Source: Bacillota bacterium
GTDB lineage: Bacteria; Bacillota; Proteinivoracia; UBA4975; VEMY01
Direction of reading: 5' to 3'
DNA length: 64,000 nucleotides
Assembly: GCA_009711825.1 (NCBI GenBank)
Contig: VEMY01000038.1
Location: 34,837 to 98,836 of the forward strand
Shown: positions 8,518 to 16,665 of the stretch, piece after piece
Layout: each line of letters starts with the position of its first letter
Numbering within the stretch: the stretch's first letter is position 1
Made by a program: the position numbers and the translations under genes
Notes under the pieces: generated by a model
Databases searched by the model: none
What the model was told of the DNA's origin: nothing
Seen by the model: the letters and a program-made list of their open reading frames with translations, nothing else

Positions 8518-9414
8518 ATGATTGGTGTTCAGTGTCCAGAACGGTTAAATGACTGTATTGGACATGATTTAATAGTAGAGACACTCTGTAATAGTTTTAC
8601 AGGAGAGTTGGTGTCGGTAAATAACAATGAAATTGAACTTCTAATGGAAAACAATAATCTGCAGGTGATTTTATGCAACACAATATGTTCTATTACAATT
8701 CTGCCAATTTCAATGATCGACCAACCGTTTTTTGATAACTTTGAAGACTACCCCTTGGGAGATGTAGGTCCTGGCGCCAATGACGGCCCCTGGGCTGGGG
8801 CAACAGATGGTTTTGCTTTTGTAGTAAATATTGATGACGAAGGTATTCGTGCCAACACTCCCATTGATCGATTTGGCTTTCAGCTACTTTACTTTGATAA
8901 TCCCTTTGCGGCAAACAGTCCACCATCAATGGTCATTGATCAAGCCAGTAGAGAATTCAACAGTACGACAGTTGGTTTGGAGTTCCCCACACCGATAATT
9001 CTCACTTTTGATATTCGGACGGTACAGACAGAATCTTTAGATCCGGGTATTCATGCCGAAGTAAATATAGGCCGGGCCCGTGCAGGGAGATTTGTGCTTG
9101 CAACCAACGGCAATGGTGAATTGCGTGTTGCCCTTTTTTCCGGCAGCCCGCCTGATCCAGTTTTTGTATCCGATCCTTTGGTTTTTGGCCAGTGGTATCG
9201 GATAAGTTACGAATTGGATGTAGCTAACAACCGCTATAATTACATTGAAATAGACGGAGAGCGCTTTGACAATAATGGGGCAGGATGGGAAGCGAACGTT
9301 GGCGTCTTTGGTAATGATATCCAGCATATACTTTTAATTCAGGGAAGCTCCGATGCAGACCAAGAAGGGATCTATCTCGATAACGTATCAATCTGGGCCC
9401 CTATTTCTTGCTGA
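8518..9414 (+). CDS. Sm-like barrel fused to a jelly-roll (LamG-like) domain
   Basis: 298 residues from ATG 8518 behind GGGAGGT. Residues 1-65 are a paralogue of the small protein at 7177-7407. From residue 70, FFDNFEDYPLG starts a ~225-residue domain ending in EGIYLDNVSIW, the typical opening and closing strands of concanavalin-like/LamG jelly-roll folds that bind glycans or mediate adhesion. No signal peptide is present, which suits a protein assembled on the spore from the mother cell. I do not know a described protein with this fusion. It follows yheD by 37 bases and is probably co-transcribed. Confidence 0.7.
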   Translation: MIGVQCPERLNDCIGHDLIVETLCNSFTGELVSVNNNEIELLMENNNLQVILCNTICSITILPISMIDQPFFDNFEDYPLGDVGPGANDGPWAGATDGFAFVVNIDDEGIRANTPIDRFGFQLLYFDNPFAANSPPSMVIDQASREFNSTTVGLEFPTPIILTFDIRTVQTESLDPGIHAEVNIGRARAGRFVLATNGNGELRVALFSGSPPDPVFVSDPLVFGQWYRISYELDVANNRYNYIEIDGERFDNNGAGWEANVGVFGNDIQHILLIQGSSDADQEGIYLDNVSIWAPISC

Positions 9415-9826
9415 TGGCCGAAATGTGATTTTCCCCCTGCCTTTCCGTTCAAGTAATTGCCTTACATTCTGGACAAGGGACAGTGGTCTGAACCCCTCTA
9501 TGTTGACAGTTTATTAATGGTAAACTGGGACAGGGAGGGGTTAAAATTGACTAGACATTCTCTTGATGTAAAACTTCAAACTGTCATGATGTACCTGGAT
9601 AATCCTGAGATGCTTATGCTGACGTTTCAAGAGCAGTTGGTTTAAGCCGTGGCCAAATCCAGAGCAGGGTAGTTGCGTTTATCTTTAACTGCGATCTTAT
9701 TTCTCCCGATTAACGTATCTGCAAGCGAAGAAGTTTGACAACCTACAGCAAGGATTACCCTCACCGAAGTTAAAGAAAACTGAGACCCGGAAATGCGAAC
9801 ATTGAACACCATCTTAACTTCTGCTC
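9415..9826. other. degenerate region, no intact gene
   Basis: Contains short frames broken by stops. One, starting TTG near 9547, reads MTRHSLDVKLQTVMMYLDN, and a later one YLQAKKFDNLQQG; both vaguely recall the first ORF of IS3-type elements. The similarity is too weak for a firm call. Nothing else was found. Confidence 0.35.
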
Positions 9827-10135
9827 TTGGGCTGTGAACTGGTAGCTACTGGCGCCATACACCCGGTTGGGCGAGAAAAAGGCTACAGCGCCACCGGTGT
9901 TATGCATTCTGGAGAGTGGTCACTGTATTATGGATTCACTACCAATGACGAGGTCACAGATGTGGTTGTAAATTTTCAACCAAGAGATACAGATAGTATG
10001 GAGGTTGTCGAACTAGAGGTTAAATCCGGATTCTTTGTCCATGCAGTGCGGGCGGATAACCCGGTGCATACTGCTTGGTTAACCCGGGCAGATTTCTACG
10101 CTGATGAGAGATTGGTCAATACCATCGACAGGTAG
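9827..10135 (+). pseudogene. remnant of a hypothetical protein, probably 5'-truncated
   Basis: 102 codons open from a TTG with no ribosome-binding site, directly after degenerate sequence, so the 5' part of the gene is probably lost. The C-terminus (GFTTNDEVTDVVVNF...WLTRADFYADERLV) has the look of extracytoplasmic beta-sandwich proteins of unknown function. Its last 63 bases are duplicated at 5278-5340. Confidence 0.5.
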
Positions 10136-10148
10136 ATTTGCCAGCTCA

Positions 10149-10198
10149 GAAAAAAAACAAGCAGATTAGCCATCAAGGGCCAACCTGCTTGTTTTTTT
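10149..10198 (-). terminator. bidirectional Rho-independent terminator of btuFCD
   Basis: Hairpin with arms AACAAGCAG and CTGCTTGTT, flanked by an A-run on the left and a T-run on the right, so it works on both strands. It lies immediately after the btuD stop codon (minus strand). Confidence 0.85.
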
Positions 10199-10199
10199 C

Positions 10200-10994
10200 T
10201 TACGCCAGGCGGGTGTCCGCTGGCAGCATCGAAACCTGGGGTTTATCCCGCCGAGGATGGCGGAAGACCTCCACCGGGCAGCCATACAGCGCCCGGATGT
10301 TGGCGGCTGTGATCACCGTATCTACATCGCCGGTGGTCATAACCCTTCCCGCCTTCATCGCCACCAATCGCCGGCAATAGAGGGCCGCCAGGTTGAGGTC
10401 ATGAAGCACCGCAACAATCGTCACGCCCTGGCTGTTGAGCCGGGCCATTAGGTTAAAAAACTCCTGCTGGTGGGCCATGTCCAGATAGGTGGTGGGCTCA
10501 TCCAAGAGCAGCACCTTGGGTTGCTGGGCCAGGGCCTGGGCCAGCAGCACCCGCTGGGCTTCACCGCCGCTGAGGCGGGCCAGCTGCCGGTGCCGGAAAG
10601 GGGCAATGCCGGTGGTCGCCAGCGCCTCCTCGACAATCTCCGAATCGCCGGGGGCCTCGGTCTGCCAGCGCTTCAGGTAGGGCAGGCGCCCCATGCGCAC
10701 CACTTCCTCGACGGTGAACTCAAAATCGGTGGCAGTCCCTTGGGACACCACGGCCACTTGCTTCGCCACCTGATTGCGGGAGAGCTTGCTGATGTCCTTA
10801 TTGGCCAACAACACGCGGCCTTTCTGGGGTCGCAGGTAGCCCGCCAACAAGCGCAGGGCGGTAGACTTGCCCGAACCGTTGGGGCCGATGATTCCGAGGA
10901 AATCTCCTGGGGGCACTGTCAAATTCATGTCCTGGAGCGCAAAAGAACCATTATGGCGGAATTCAACATGCTCCATGGCCAACAAAGCGTCCAT
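10200..10994 (-). CDS. btuD: cobalamin ABC transporter ATPase
   Basis: 264 residues from the ATG at 10994, behind CAGGAGGG. Walker A is GPNGSGKST, the signature LSGGEAQRVLLAQAL, Walker B VLLLDEP, and the switch is LHDLN. It belongs to the FecCD-associated ATPases (FhuC/BtuD class). It powers uptake through the permease at 10994-12007, whose stop overlaps this start as TGATG, implying translational coupling. The cobalamin riboswitch upstream of the operon assigns the substrate as cobalamin or a related corrinoid. A partial, deleted copy lies at 6607-6853. Confidence 0.92.
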   Translation of the reverse strand: MDALLAMEHVEFRHNGSFALQDMNLTVPPGDFLGIIGPNGSGKSTALRLLAGYLRPQKGRVLLANKDISKLSRNQVAKQVAVVSQGTATDFEFTVEEVVRMGRLPYLKRWQTEAPGDSEIVEEALATTGIAPFRHRQLARLSGGEAQRVLLAQALAQQPKVLLLDEPTTYLDMAHQQEFFNLMARLNSQGVTIVAVLHDLNLAALYCRRLVAMKAGRVMTTGDVDTVITAANIRALYGCPVEVFRHPRRDKPQVSMLPADTRLA

Positions 10995-12007
10995 CAGTTC
11001 ACCCTCCTGTTCTTGAGCAAATAGAGGAAAAACGGTCCGCCGATTAACGCTGTCACCAGGCCCACCGGCAGGACCTCCGGCGCAATCAGCACCCGGGCGA
11101 CGATATCGGCGCCGGCCAGGAACACTGCCCCGGCCAGGGCCGCCGCCGGCAACAGATAGCGGTGATTGGGGCCGCCCAGAATCCGCATGGCGTGGGGCAC
11201 CACCAGGCCTACAAAGCCAATCAGGCCGCTGACGGCAACGGCACTGGCCGCCAGCAGCGAGGCCGACCAAAGCAGGCGGCGCTTAATCCGCTCCACGTCC
11301 ACGCCCATATAGTAGGCCTGCTCTTCACCCAGGGCCAGGGCATCCAACTCCCGGCCGTGCCAAAAGATGACGCCCGAGCCCAGGAGGACGTAGGGCAGAA
11401 TTGCCACCACATGGAACCAGGTGCGGCCGCCAAAGCCGCCCATCATCCAAAACACAACCTGCTGCAATTGCTCACCGCTGAAATACATCAGCATCGATAC
11501 AATTGCGCCCAGGAAAATACTCACCGCCACTCCCGCCAACAGGAGATTGAACACTGGCAGGCGGCCGCCGCTCTTGGCCAGCCAATAGACCAAAAGCAAG
11601 GAAAGCAGGGCCCCGGCGAAGGCGAACAGCGGCACAGCCACCGCGCCAAATCCGCTCCAGCCCAAGCCCAGGAGCATTGCCCCGGCGGCGCCGACAGCGC
11701 CACCGGAGGAAACTCCCAACACGTATGGATCGGCCAGAGGATTTTTAAACAGCCCCTGCATGGTGCTGCCCGCCAGGGCCAGAGCCATGCCCACCTGCAG
11801 GGCAAGCAGAACCCGGGGCAGGCGCAGCTGCAGGATAATTGTCTGCCAGTAATCTTGAATTGTCTCGCCCTGGCCACTTAAGGTTTTTACAATTGCGCCC
11901 ACGGGAATTTTCACTGCGCCGACGGCGATGCTGAAGATAATCACCAGCAAACAGGCTACCGTCAAGCTAATGAAAATCCCTGCCCGGTTCAACCTCCCCC
12001 GGCGCAT
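10994..12007 (-). CDS. btuC: cobalamin ABC transporter permease (FecCD family)
   Basis: 337 residues with about ten transmembrane helices and the FecCD/BtuC hallmarks RLPRVLLALQVGMALALAGSTMQGLFKNPLADPYVLGVSSGGAVGA's core motif and a C-terminal GLIGFVGLVVPHAMR. These permeases form homodimers in the inner membrane and pass corrinoids or siderophores from a lipoprotein to the cytoplasm. The start ATG directly follows the stop of the binding protein with no gap, and it is coupled to btuD downstream. The substrate is inferred from the riboswitch. Confidence 0.92.
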   Translation of the reverse strand: MRRGRLNRAGIFISLTVACLLVIIFSIAVGAVKIPVGAIVKTLSGQGETIQDYWQTIILQLRLPRVLLALQVGMALALAGSTMQGLFKNPLADPYVLGVSSGGAVGAAGAMLLGLGWSGFGAVAVPLFAFAGALLSLLLVYWLAKSGGRLPVFNLLLAGVAVSIFLGAIVSMLMYFSGEQLQQVVFWMMGGFGGRTWFHVVAILPYVLLGSGVIFWHGRELDALALGEEQAYYMGVDVERIKRRLLWSASLLAASAVAVSGLIGFVGLVVPHAMRILGGPNHRYLLPAAALAGAVFLAGADIVARVLIAPEVLPVGLVTALIGGPFFLYLLKNRRVN

Positions 12008-12910
12008 TTACTCGTACCGTTCCGGATGAATCATTTTCGCCATGGTTTCGACGGCCTCCACCATCCGCGGTCCCGGACGGTTGAAGACATCCTGATCCAC
12101 ATAGTGAATATTGCCGGTTTGCACTGCCTCGATTACAGTCCAACCGGTGCGCTCCGCGAAGTCCTGAACCGTAGCCTCAGAATGGCCGTGGACAATCAGG
12201 GCCGGATTGCGCTCGAACAATATCTCCTCGCTGATGGTCGGGTAACGTTCCATATCGTGGGCCAGGTTGCGCCCCCCGGCCAAATTGATCATGATATCGA
12301 TGAAGGTCTCCTGGCCAGCGGTCATCGGCTCGGGATACCATACCTCATAATAGACAACCGGTTTTTCTTCCTCCGCCACATCGACAAAAGTTTCAACAAC
12401 AGCCTCCAGGCGGGCCTCCATATCGGCAATCAATTCTTCGCCTTTAGCTTCAGTGCCTGTCGCCTTGGCCAGCAGGCGGATGTTAGCATATATCTCCTCA
12501 AAGGTATCCGGATCCAAAGCCAGCACCGGGACATCCAAATCTTCCAGCGCCTCCACAGTCTCCTTGTGCAAACTGGCGGCCAGCACCAAATCCGGCTCCT
12601 TGGAGAGCATCAATTCCAGATTGGGCTCGTCAAAAGCACCCATCCGGGGGATATCCAGGGCCGCCTCCGGGTAATTACAATATTCGGTGGCGCCGACAAT
12701 CCGCTCGCCCACACCCAGGGCAAAGAGAATTTCGGTTGTCGCCGGAGCCAGGGAGATAATTCGCTCTGCCGGCTGCTCCAGTGTAATTTCCCGGTCAAAA
12801 TCATCGGTCAGCTCCATAGTCCCGGAAACCGGCTCCGTGCGAAACAGTGAACAACCGCTCAGCGCCAGTGTAAATACCAACATGCATACCAAGATAATCT
12901 GTTTTTTCAT
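12008..12910 (-). CDS. btuF: cobalamin-binding lipoprotein
   Basis: 300 residues from ATG 12910 behind GGAGGC; a five-residue longer frame lacks a ribosome-binding site. Lipoprotein signal MKKQIILVCMLVF...LALSGC gives a lipid-anchored cysteine near residue 20. The body is a helical-backbone class III binding protein (PERIISLAPATTEILFALG, then GAFDEPNLELMLSKEPDLVL, ending RPGPRMVEAVETMAKMIHP). It delivers the ligand to BtuC. Expression is controlled by the riboswitch and terminator at 12947-13205. Confidence 0.92.
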   Translation of the reverse strand: MKKQIILVCMLVFTLALSGCSLFRTEPVSGTMELTDDFDREITLEQPAERIISLAPATTEILFALGVGERIVGATEYCNYPEAALDIPRMGAFDEPNLELMLSKEPDLVLAASLHKETVEALEDLDVPVLALDPDTFEEIYANIRLLAKATGTEAKGEELIADMEARLEAVVETFVDVAEEEKPVVYYEVWYPEPMTAGQETFIDIMINLAGGRNLAHDMERYPTISEEILFERNPALIVHGHSEATVQDFAERTGWTVIEAVQTGNIHYVDQDVFNRPGPRMVEAVETMAKMIHPERYE

Positions 12911-12946
12911 TAGCTTTGCCTCCACAATGAATTGTCCAATTGCAGC

Positions 12947-12975
12947 AAAAAACCCTGACTTCCAAAGTCAGGGTT
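12947..12975 (-). terminator. riboswitch expression-platform terminator
   Basis: Perfect 10-bp stem AACCCTGACT (12951-12960) with AGTCAGGGTT (12966-12975), followed on the minus strand by six Ts. It sits between the cobalamin aptamer and btuF, so ligand binding would favour termination. Confidence 0.88.
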
Positions 12976-13039
12976 AACCTGGCGCTGCCCGTAAATTAAT
13001 CAACATCCAAGTACCCCCTTTCTCCCGAAGGAACCAGTA

Positions 13040-13205
13040 CTTCCAGACATCAGGCAGGTCTCCTGGCTTCCGGATCAAGCGGTTGCTTCTGCCTTCCCGT
13101 TTTTCACAGTGGCATCTGAAGCAACCTCTCCGGTTACAGTGGCGGGACCGCCCGGGACTCTCACCCGGTTCCCTATTCTCCCCATACGGGGCACCTGAAG
13201 CCGAA
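13040..13205 (-). promoter_or_regulatory. cobalamin riboswitch
   Basis: On the minus strand the aptamer shows GGTGCC, GGGAACCGGGTGAGAGTCCC, the core GCCACTGTAACC and the 3' B12-box-like AAGCCAGGAGACCTGCC, in the order of the cobalamin family. It is preceded by a consensus promoter and followed by a terminator, so it should act at transcription, shutting off btuFCD when cobalamin is plentiful. Confidence 0.95.
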
Positions 13206-13224
13206 TTATGTGGTTGTCATCGCT

Positions 13225-13253
13225 ATTATATCTATGCTGCAGACCAATTGCAA
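13225..13253 (-). promoter_or_regulatory. sigma-A promoter for btuFCD
   Basis: Minus strand -35 TTGCAA (13253-13248), a 17-base spacer and -10 TATAAT (13230-13225), placed just upstream of the cobalamin aptamer. Confidence 0.85.
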
Positions 13254-13303
13254 GTGCAAGAAGCGGACAGGGGTCGATTAGTGTTGACCTAATGTTCGGT
13301 TTT

Positions 13304-13332
13304 TGATACAGTGAGTATGGTAACAATATATT
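13304..13332 (+). promoter_or_regulatory. sigma-A promoter for mgtE
   Basis: -35 TTGATA (13304-13309), a 17-base spacer and -10 TATATT (13327-13332), ending just before the M-box RNA. Confidence 0.8.
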
Positions 13333-13336
13333 CACA

Positions 13337-13500
13337 GACACTTCGTTAGGTGAGGTTACTTGCATGAGATAGGCTGCTGCCCGGAAATGTCGAGAGACGC
13401 CAACGGGTAGAGCAGGCCCCATCGGCTTAAGGTGGGATCTAAGGCAGCTGAGCGCTAAGCTCTATGCATGCAAGAGCCAAAGCTCAACAAGGGGGTCGTG
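13337..13500 (+). promoter_or_regulatory. M-box (ykoK) magnesium riboswitch
   Basis: Carries the conserved M-box strings CTTCGTTAGGTGAGG, GCTGCTGCCCGGAAATG, GACGCCAACGGGTA, GGCCCCATCGGCTTAAGGT and GCAAGAGCCAAAGCTCAAC in the correct order. It precedes a terminator and mgtE. High Mg2+ should compact the RNA and terminate transcription. Confidence 0.97.
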
Positions 13501-13521
13501 TTTCTGTATGATTGTACACGT

Positions 13522-13543
13522 ATCCCCTTATGGGGATTTTTTT
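13522..13543 (+). terminator. M-box expression-platform terminator
   Basis: Short stem ATCCCC (13522-13527) with GGGGAT (13532-13537), followed by a run of seven Ts, downstream of the M-box and upstream of the mgtE ribosome-binding site. Confidence 0.8.
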
Positions 13544-13645
13544 ATTGTCAGGGGGTGGTTGTCTTCAGTCCACGGCGATGCTCTTTCCGGATGTTTTTAG
13601 TGCAATATTTAGGACAGTATAATAGAGATAAAGGAGGAAATGGCC

Positions 13646-15004
13646 ATGACCGAAAGAATCAACCAACTCCTTACCAACCACCAGTGGGCAGAACTTAAAG
13701 ATCTGCTTAACGAAGACTTGGGTTTTCAGGAACTTCTGGAGCTGCTGGAAGAGTTTTCACCCCAACAACAGGTGGTGCTGTTCCGGTTTCTGACCAAAGA
13801 CACAGCTCTCGAAGTCTTTGAATTGATGGACCCCACCAGCCAATCCCAGCTGCTGGAGGCTTTTACCGATACAGAGGTCCTTGAAATGGTTTCCGGCATC
13901 GATTCCTCGGACCAGGTTCGCCTGCTGGACGAATTGCCGGCGAAGGTGGCCAAGGAACTTTTGAAGGCGATTCCCCGGGAGGACCGGGACGCCGCGGCTA
14001 TTCTCATGGGCTTCCAGCCCGGCACTGCCGGCCGGGTCATGTCGCCCCACTACCTGCGCCTGCGCCAGGACGATACGGTGGCGACAGCTTTAGAGCGGAT
14101 CCGCCGCCTGAAACCGGACCGGGAAATGCTCCTGGACATGTGGGTCACCGACAAGCACCGGGTGCTGGAAGGCGTTGTCACCCTGCGTGACCTGGTGGTC
14201 GCCGACCCGGCAGCAAAGATTGGCGATCTCATGGATGATGATGTCGTGTTCGTCACCGCCGACACCGACCAGGAAGACGCCGTCAACATCCTACGTAAAT
14301 TTGACCTGGTCAGCCTACCAGTTGTCGACTCGGAAAACCGTCTGGTGGGTGTGCTGGAATTTGACCGGGCGCTGGACATCATGCAAGAGGAGGCCACCGA
14401 AGACTTGTTGGAAACCGGGGGGTTGCTCACCCTCCAGAAGCGGGAGGAAAATCTCAGCCAGAAACTGATTGGAGGCAGCATCTTCCAGGTGCTCTCGGTG
14501 CGTCTGCCCTTTCTCGCCATCACCTTGATTGGCGGCCTGCTGGCCGGTTTGGTAATCAGCCGCTTTGAAGAGGCGCTGGAAACTGTAGTTGCCCTGGCCT
14601 TCTTTATTCCCATCGTCATGGACATGGGCGGCAATGTCGGCACCCAATCCACCACAATTTTTACCCGGGGCCTGGTGCTAGGCCATGTGCGCCCCAATGA
14701 ATTCGGCATTGCCCTGCGCCGGGAAGTACTGCGGGGAATTACAATTGGCATCATTGTCGGCTTTTTTACTGCACTGATTGCCGCCATCTGGCAGGGAGAT
14801 CCCAGAATTGGCCTGGTCGTCGGACTGTCGTTGGCCCTGACCGTCACTTTAGCTGCCACCTTGGGCTTTTTCATTCCCTGGATTTTGTTCAAACTGGACT
14901 TTGACCAGGCGGCGGGCGCCGGTCCCATCCTCACGACCATCAAGGATATTACCGGCCTCTTGATTTACTTCTACCTGGCGGCCCTGTTTATAGATCTGAT
15001 TTAG
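13646..15004 (+). CDS. mgtE: magnesium transporter MgtE
   Basis: 452 residues. ATG 13646 is preferred because AAGGAGG at 13631-13637 is too close to the ATG at 13640. Domains in order are the MgtE N-terminal helical domain (to ~residue 125), a CBS pair (~130-255) and five C-terminal transmembrane helices with VMDMGGNVGTQSTT, the conserved pore-lining motif. It is a Mg2+-gated Mg2+ channel; the cytosolic domains close it when Mg2+ is high, while the M-box shuts off transcription. A monocistronic unit ended by a terminator at 15011. Confidence 0.96.
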   Translation: MTERINQLLTNHQWAELKDLLNEDLGFQELLELLEEFSPQQQVVLFRFLTKDTALEVFELMDPTSQSQLLEAFTDTEVLEMVSGIDSSDQVRLLDELPAKVAKELLKAIPREDRDAAAILMGFQPGTAGRVMSPHYLRLRQDDTVATALERIRRLKPDREMLLDMWVTDKHRVLEGVVTLRDLVVADPAAKIGDLMDDDVVFVTADTDQEDAVNILRKFDLVSLPVVDSENRLVGVLEFDRALDIMQEEATEDLLETGGLLTLQKREENLSQKLIGGSIFQVLSVRLPFLAITLIGGLLAGLVISRFEEALETVVALAFFIPIVMDMGGNVGTQSTTIFTRGLVLGHVRPNEFGIALRREVLRGITIGIIVGFFTALIAAIWQGDPRIGLVVGLSLALTVTLAATLGFFIPWILFKLDFDQAAGAGPILTTIKDITGLLIYFYLAALFIDLI

Positions 15005-15010
15005 ACACAA

Positions 15011-15040
15011 AACTGCGACCAGCTCCGGTCGCAGTTTTTT
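15011..15040 (+). terminator. Rho-independent terminator of mgtE
   Basis: Perfect 10-bp stem AACTGCGACC / GGTCGCAGTT with a T-run, seven bases after the mgtE stop. Confidence 0.9.
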
Positions 15041-15046
15041 CATGTC

Positions 15047-15412
15047 TCAATTTAAATCCCGACTGGCAATGATATCGATCCCCGTCCCAAGGATATTCGC
15101 AACCACCACCTGGCCACATTTCACCGGGGCCCGAACCTGCACCTGCCTTAGTGCGTCCATAATCTCGAAAATCTTATCCTTGGGCACCGCGCCCGCGCTG
15201 CGCACCGGCAGGCGCGGAAGACCTCCACCGCTTACCTGCACTGTGGTAGTCAACACCCGGGTGGGATTGGTCATTTCCGTTATCCCATACTTTTCGCCCC
15301 GGGGGCAGAGGTGACCGCTGACCCGATACCCCGAGGTGCCCGTTGTATCCCGCTGCACTTCCAGCTCACACCCCCGGGGACAGACAATGCAGATCATCTT
15401 TTTGGCGCTCAC
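15047..15412 (-). CDS. DUF1667 protein of the glycerol operon
   Basis: 121 residues from GTG 15412, overlapping the preceding gene's stop as GTGA. It begins with ICIVCPRGCELEV and later has GHLCPRGEKYGITE, a cysteine set fitting a small metal or Fe-S site, then the FEIMDAL and PVKCGQVVVANILGTGIDI parts typical of DUF1667 (COG3862). This family nearly always follows an FAD oxidoreductase and a GlpA-like dehydrogenase, as here, so it is probably an electron-transfer subunit of an anaerobic glycerol-3-phosphate dehydrogenase complex. Last gene of the operon. Confidence 0.88.
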   Translation of the reverse strand: MSAKKMICIVCPRGCELEVQRDTTGTSGYRVSGHLCPRGEKYGITEMTNPTRVLTTTVQVSGGGLPRLPVRSAGAVPKDKIFEIMDALRQVQVRAPVKCGQVVVANILGTGIDIIASRDLN

Positions 15413-16665
15413 TTGTCTGTCGCCTCCTCTACTTGAACTGTGATACTGTCGGCAGCGGTCAAATCTTCGGCAGCCAGCTTCACCGACTCCATTTCCCCCG
15501 GCGCCATATGCAGACGTTTCAGGGATTTTATCACCTTGTCCCCAGATTTCACTTGCAGGCGGGCGTTATTGTAAATATCCGTCACCCGCAGCAATAGCTC
15601 GATTTTTCCCGTCAGATTCTCGCGGCATATTTGCTGCGGCACCACATAGCGAACACCGGGTCCGGGGCGGGCAGATATTCTGGCGCCTTTGGCCGCGATC
15701 CCTTGTAGATATCGGGCAGCGCCCCGGGCCGCCCGCTGCGCTTCCTCGCTGACCCAGTCGGCGAGATCGTGGACGTGGACCACGTTGCCGCAGGCAAAGA
15801 TTCCTGGCGCCGAAGTCTCTAATGCTTCAGTGACCACCGGCCCGCCGGTGCGGGGATCCAACTCAATTCCCACCTCCCGGGAAAGCTCATTCTCCGGGAT
15901 CAGGCCGACAGATAAAAGCAGAGTATCGCATTCATAGCGCTTTTCTGTTCCCGGTAGCGGGCGTAAATTCTCGTCCACCCGGGCAATCGTCACTGCTTCA
16001 ACCCGTTTTTGCCCCTGGATATCCACCACCGTATGGCTGAGAAGAAGGGGGATGTCGTAGTCGTGGAGGCATTGCACGATATTCCGGTTCAGACCGCCGG
16101 AATAGGGCATCAGCTCGGCCACTGCCAGCACTTCAGCCCCTTCTAAGGTCAGGCGCCGGGCCATAATCAGCCCGATATCTCCGGAGCCGAGGATAACCAC
16201 CTTGCGCCCCACCATATACCCTTCCATGTTCACAAAGCGTTGAGCGGTACCGGCGGTGAACACCCCGGCGGGGCGGGTGCCGGGAATCGCCAGGGCGCCC
16301 CGGGTCCGCTCCCGGCAGCCCATGGCGAGGATTATTGCCCCGACCTGGAGTTGCAGCAAACCGTCGCGACTGTTGAGGGCGGTGACACTGCGGTCTTCCG
16401 CTATTGAAAGCACCATCGTGTCAAGTTTGTATTCAATCCCTAAGCTGTGCAGTTCATCGATAAAGCGCTGGGCGTATTCGGGTCCGGTCAGCTCCTCCTT
16501 GAACACATGGAGACCGAAGCCATTGTGTATGCACTGCTGGAGAATTCCCCCCAGCTCCCTGTCCCGCTCCAGGATGAGGATTTTCTCTAAGCCATTCTTT
16601 TTTGCCTCGATGGCCGCCGCCAGGCCTGCCGGGCCGCCACCAATGATAATCAGCTCGTAGTTCAT
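15409..16665 (-). CDS. NAD(P)/FAD-dependent oxidoreductase of the glycerol operon
   Basis: 418 residues from ATG 16665, which overlaps the upstream stop as ATGA. FAD-binding GGGPAGLAAA lies near residue 9, and a second Rossmann motif LGSGDIGLIMARRL is near residue 155. C-terminal APGIFACGNVVHVHDLADWVS is the conserved FAD-contact region. Between them, VGAIILAMGCRERTRG resembles thioredoxin-reductase-like GlpB-type partners. With the upstream GlpA-like protein and downstream DUF1667 it likely passes electrons from glycerol 3-phosphate to a pyridine nucleotide or other carrier; the acceptor is unknown. Confidence 0.88.
   Translation of the reverse strand: MNYELIIIGGGPAGLAAAIEAKKNGLEKILILERDRELGGILQQCIHNGFGLHVFKEELTGPEYAQRFIDELHSLGIEYKLDTMVLSIAEDRSVTALNSRDGLLQLQVGAIILAMGCRERTRGALAIPGTRPAGVFTAGTAQRFVNMEGYMVGRKVVILGSGDIGLIMARRLTLEGAEVLAVAELMPYSGGLNRNIVQCLHDYDIPLLLSHTVVDIQGQKRVEAVTIARVDENLRPLPGTEKRYECDTLLLSVGLIPENELSREVGIELDPRTGGPVVTEALETSAPGIFACGNVVHVHDLADWVSEEAQRAARGAARYLQGIAAKGARISARPGPGVRYVVPQQICRENLTGKIELLLRVTDIYNNARLQVKSGDKVIKSLKRLHMAPGEMESVKLAAEDLTAADSITVQVEEATDK

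Noticed and set aside
9457..9645. Possible first ORF of an IS3-type transposase
   Set aside because: Only the first ~20 residues resemble one, stops follow, and no inverted-repeat ends or second ORF were found; kept only as degenerate sequence.
10470..11881. Open frames antisense to btuD and btuC
   Set aside because: Gln/His-rich shadows of G/C-rich genes confirmed by Walker and FecCD motifs.
13262..13276. GCGGACAGGGGTCG, resembling half of a family A repeat
   Set aside because: Only about ten bases match and there is no hairpin; could be chance.
14050..14943. Long open frame antisense to mgtE (297 codons)
   Set aside because: Composition is Ser/Arg/Pro-rich shadow of the G/C-rich sense gene; no ribosome-binding site; mgtE is unmistakable.
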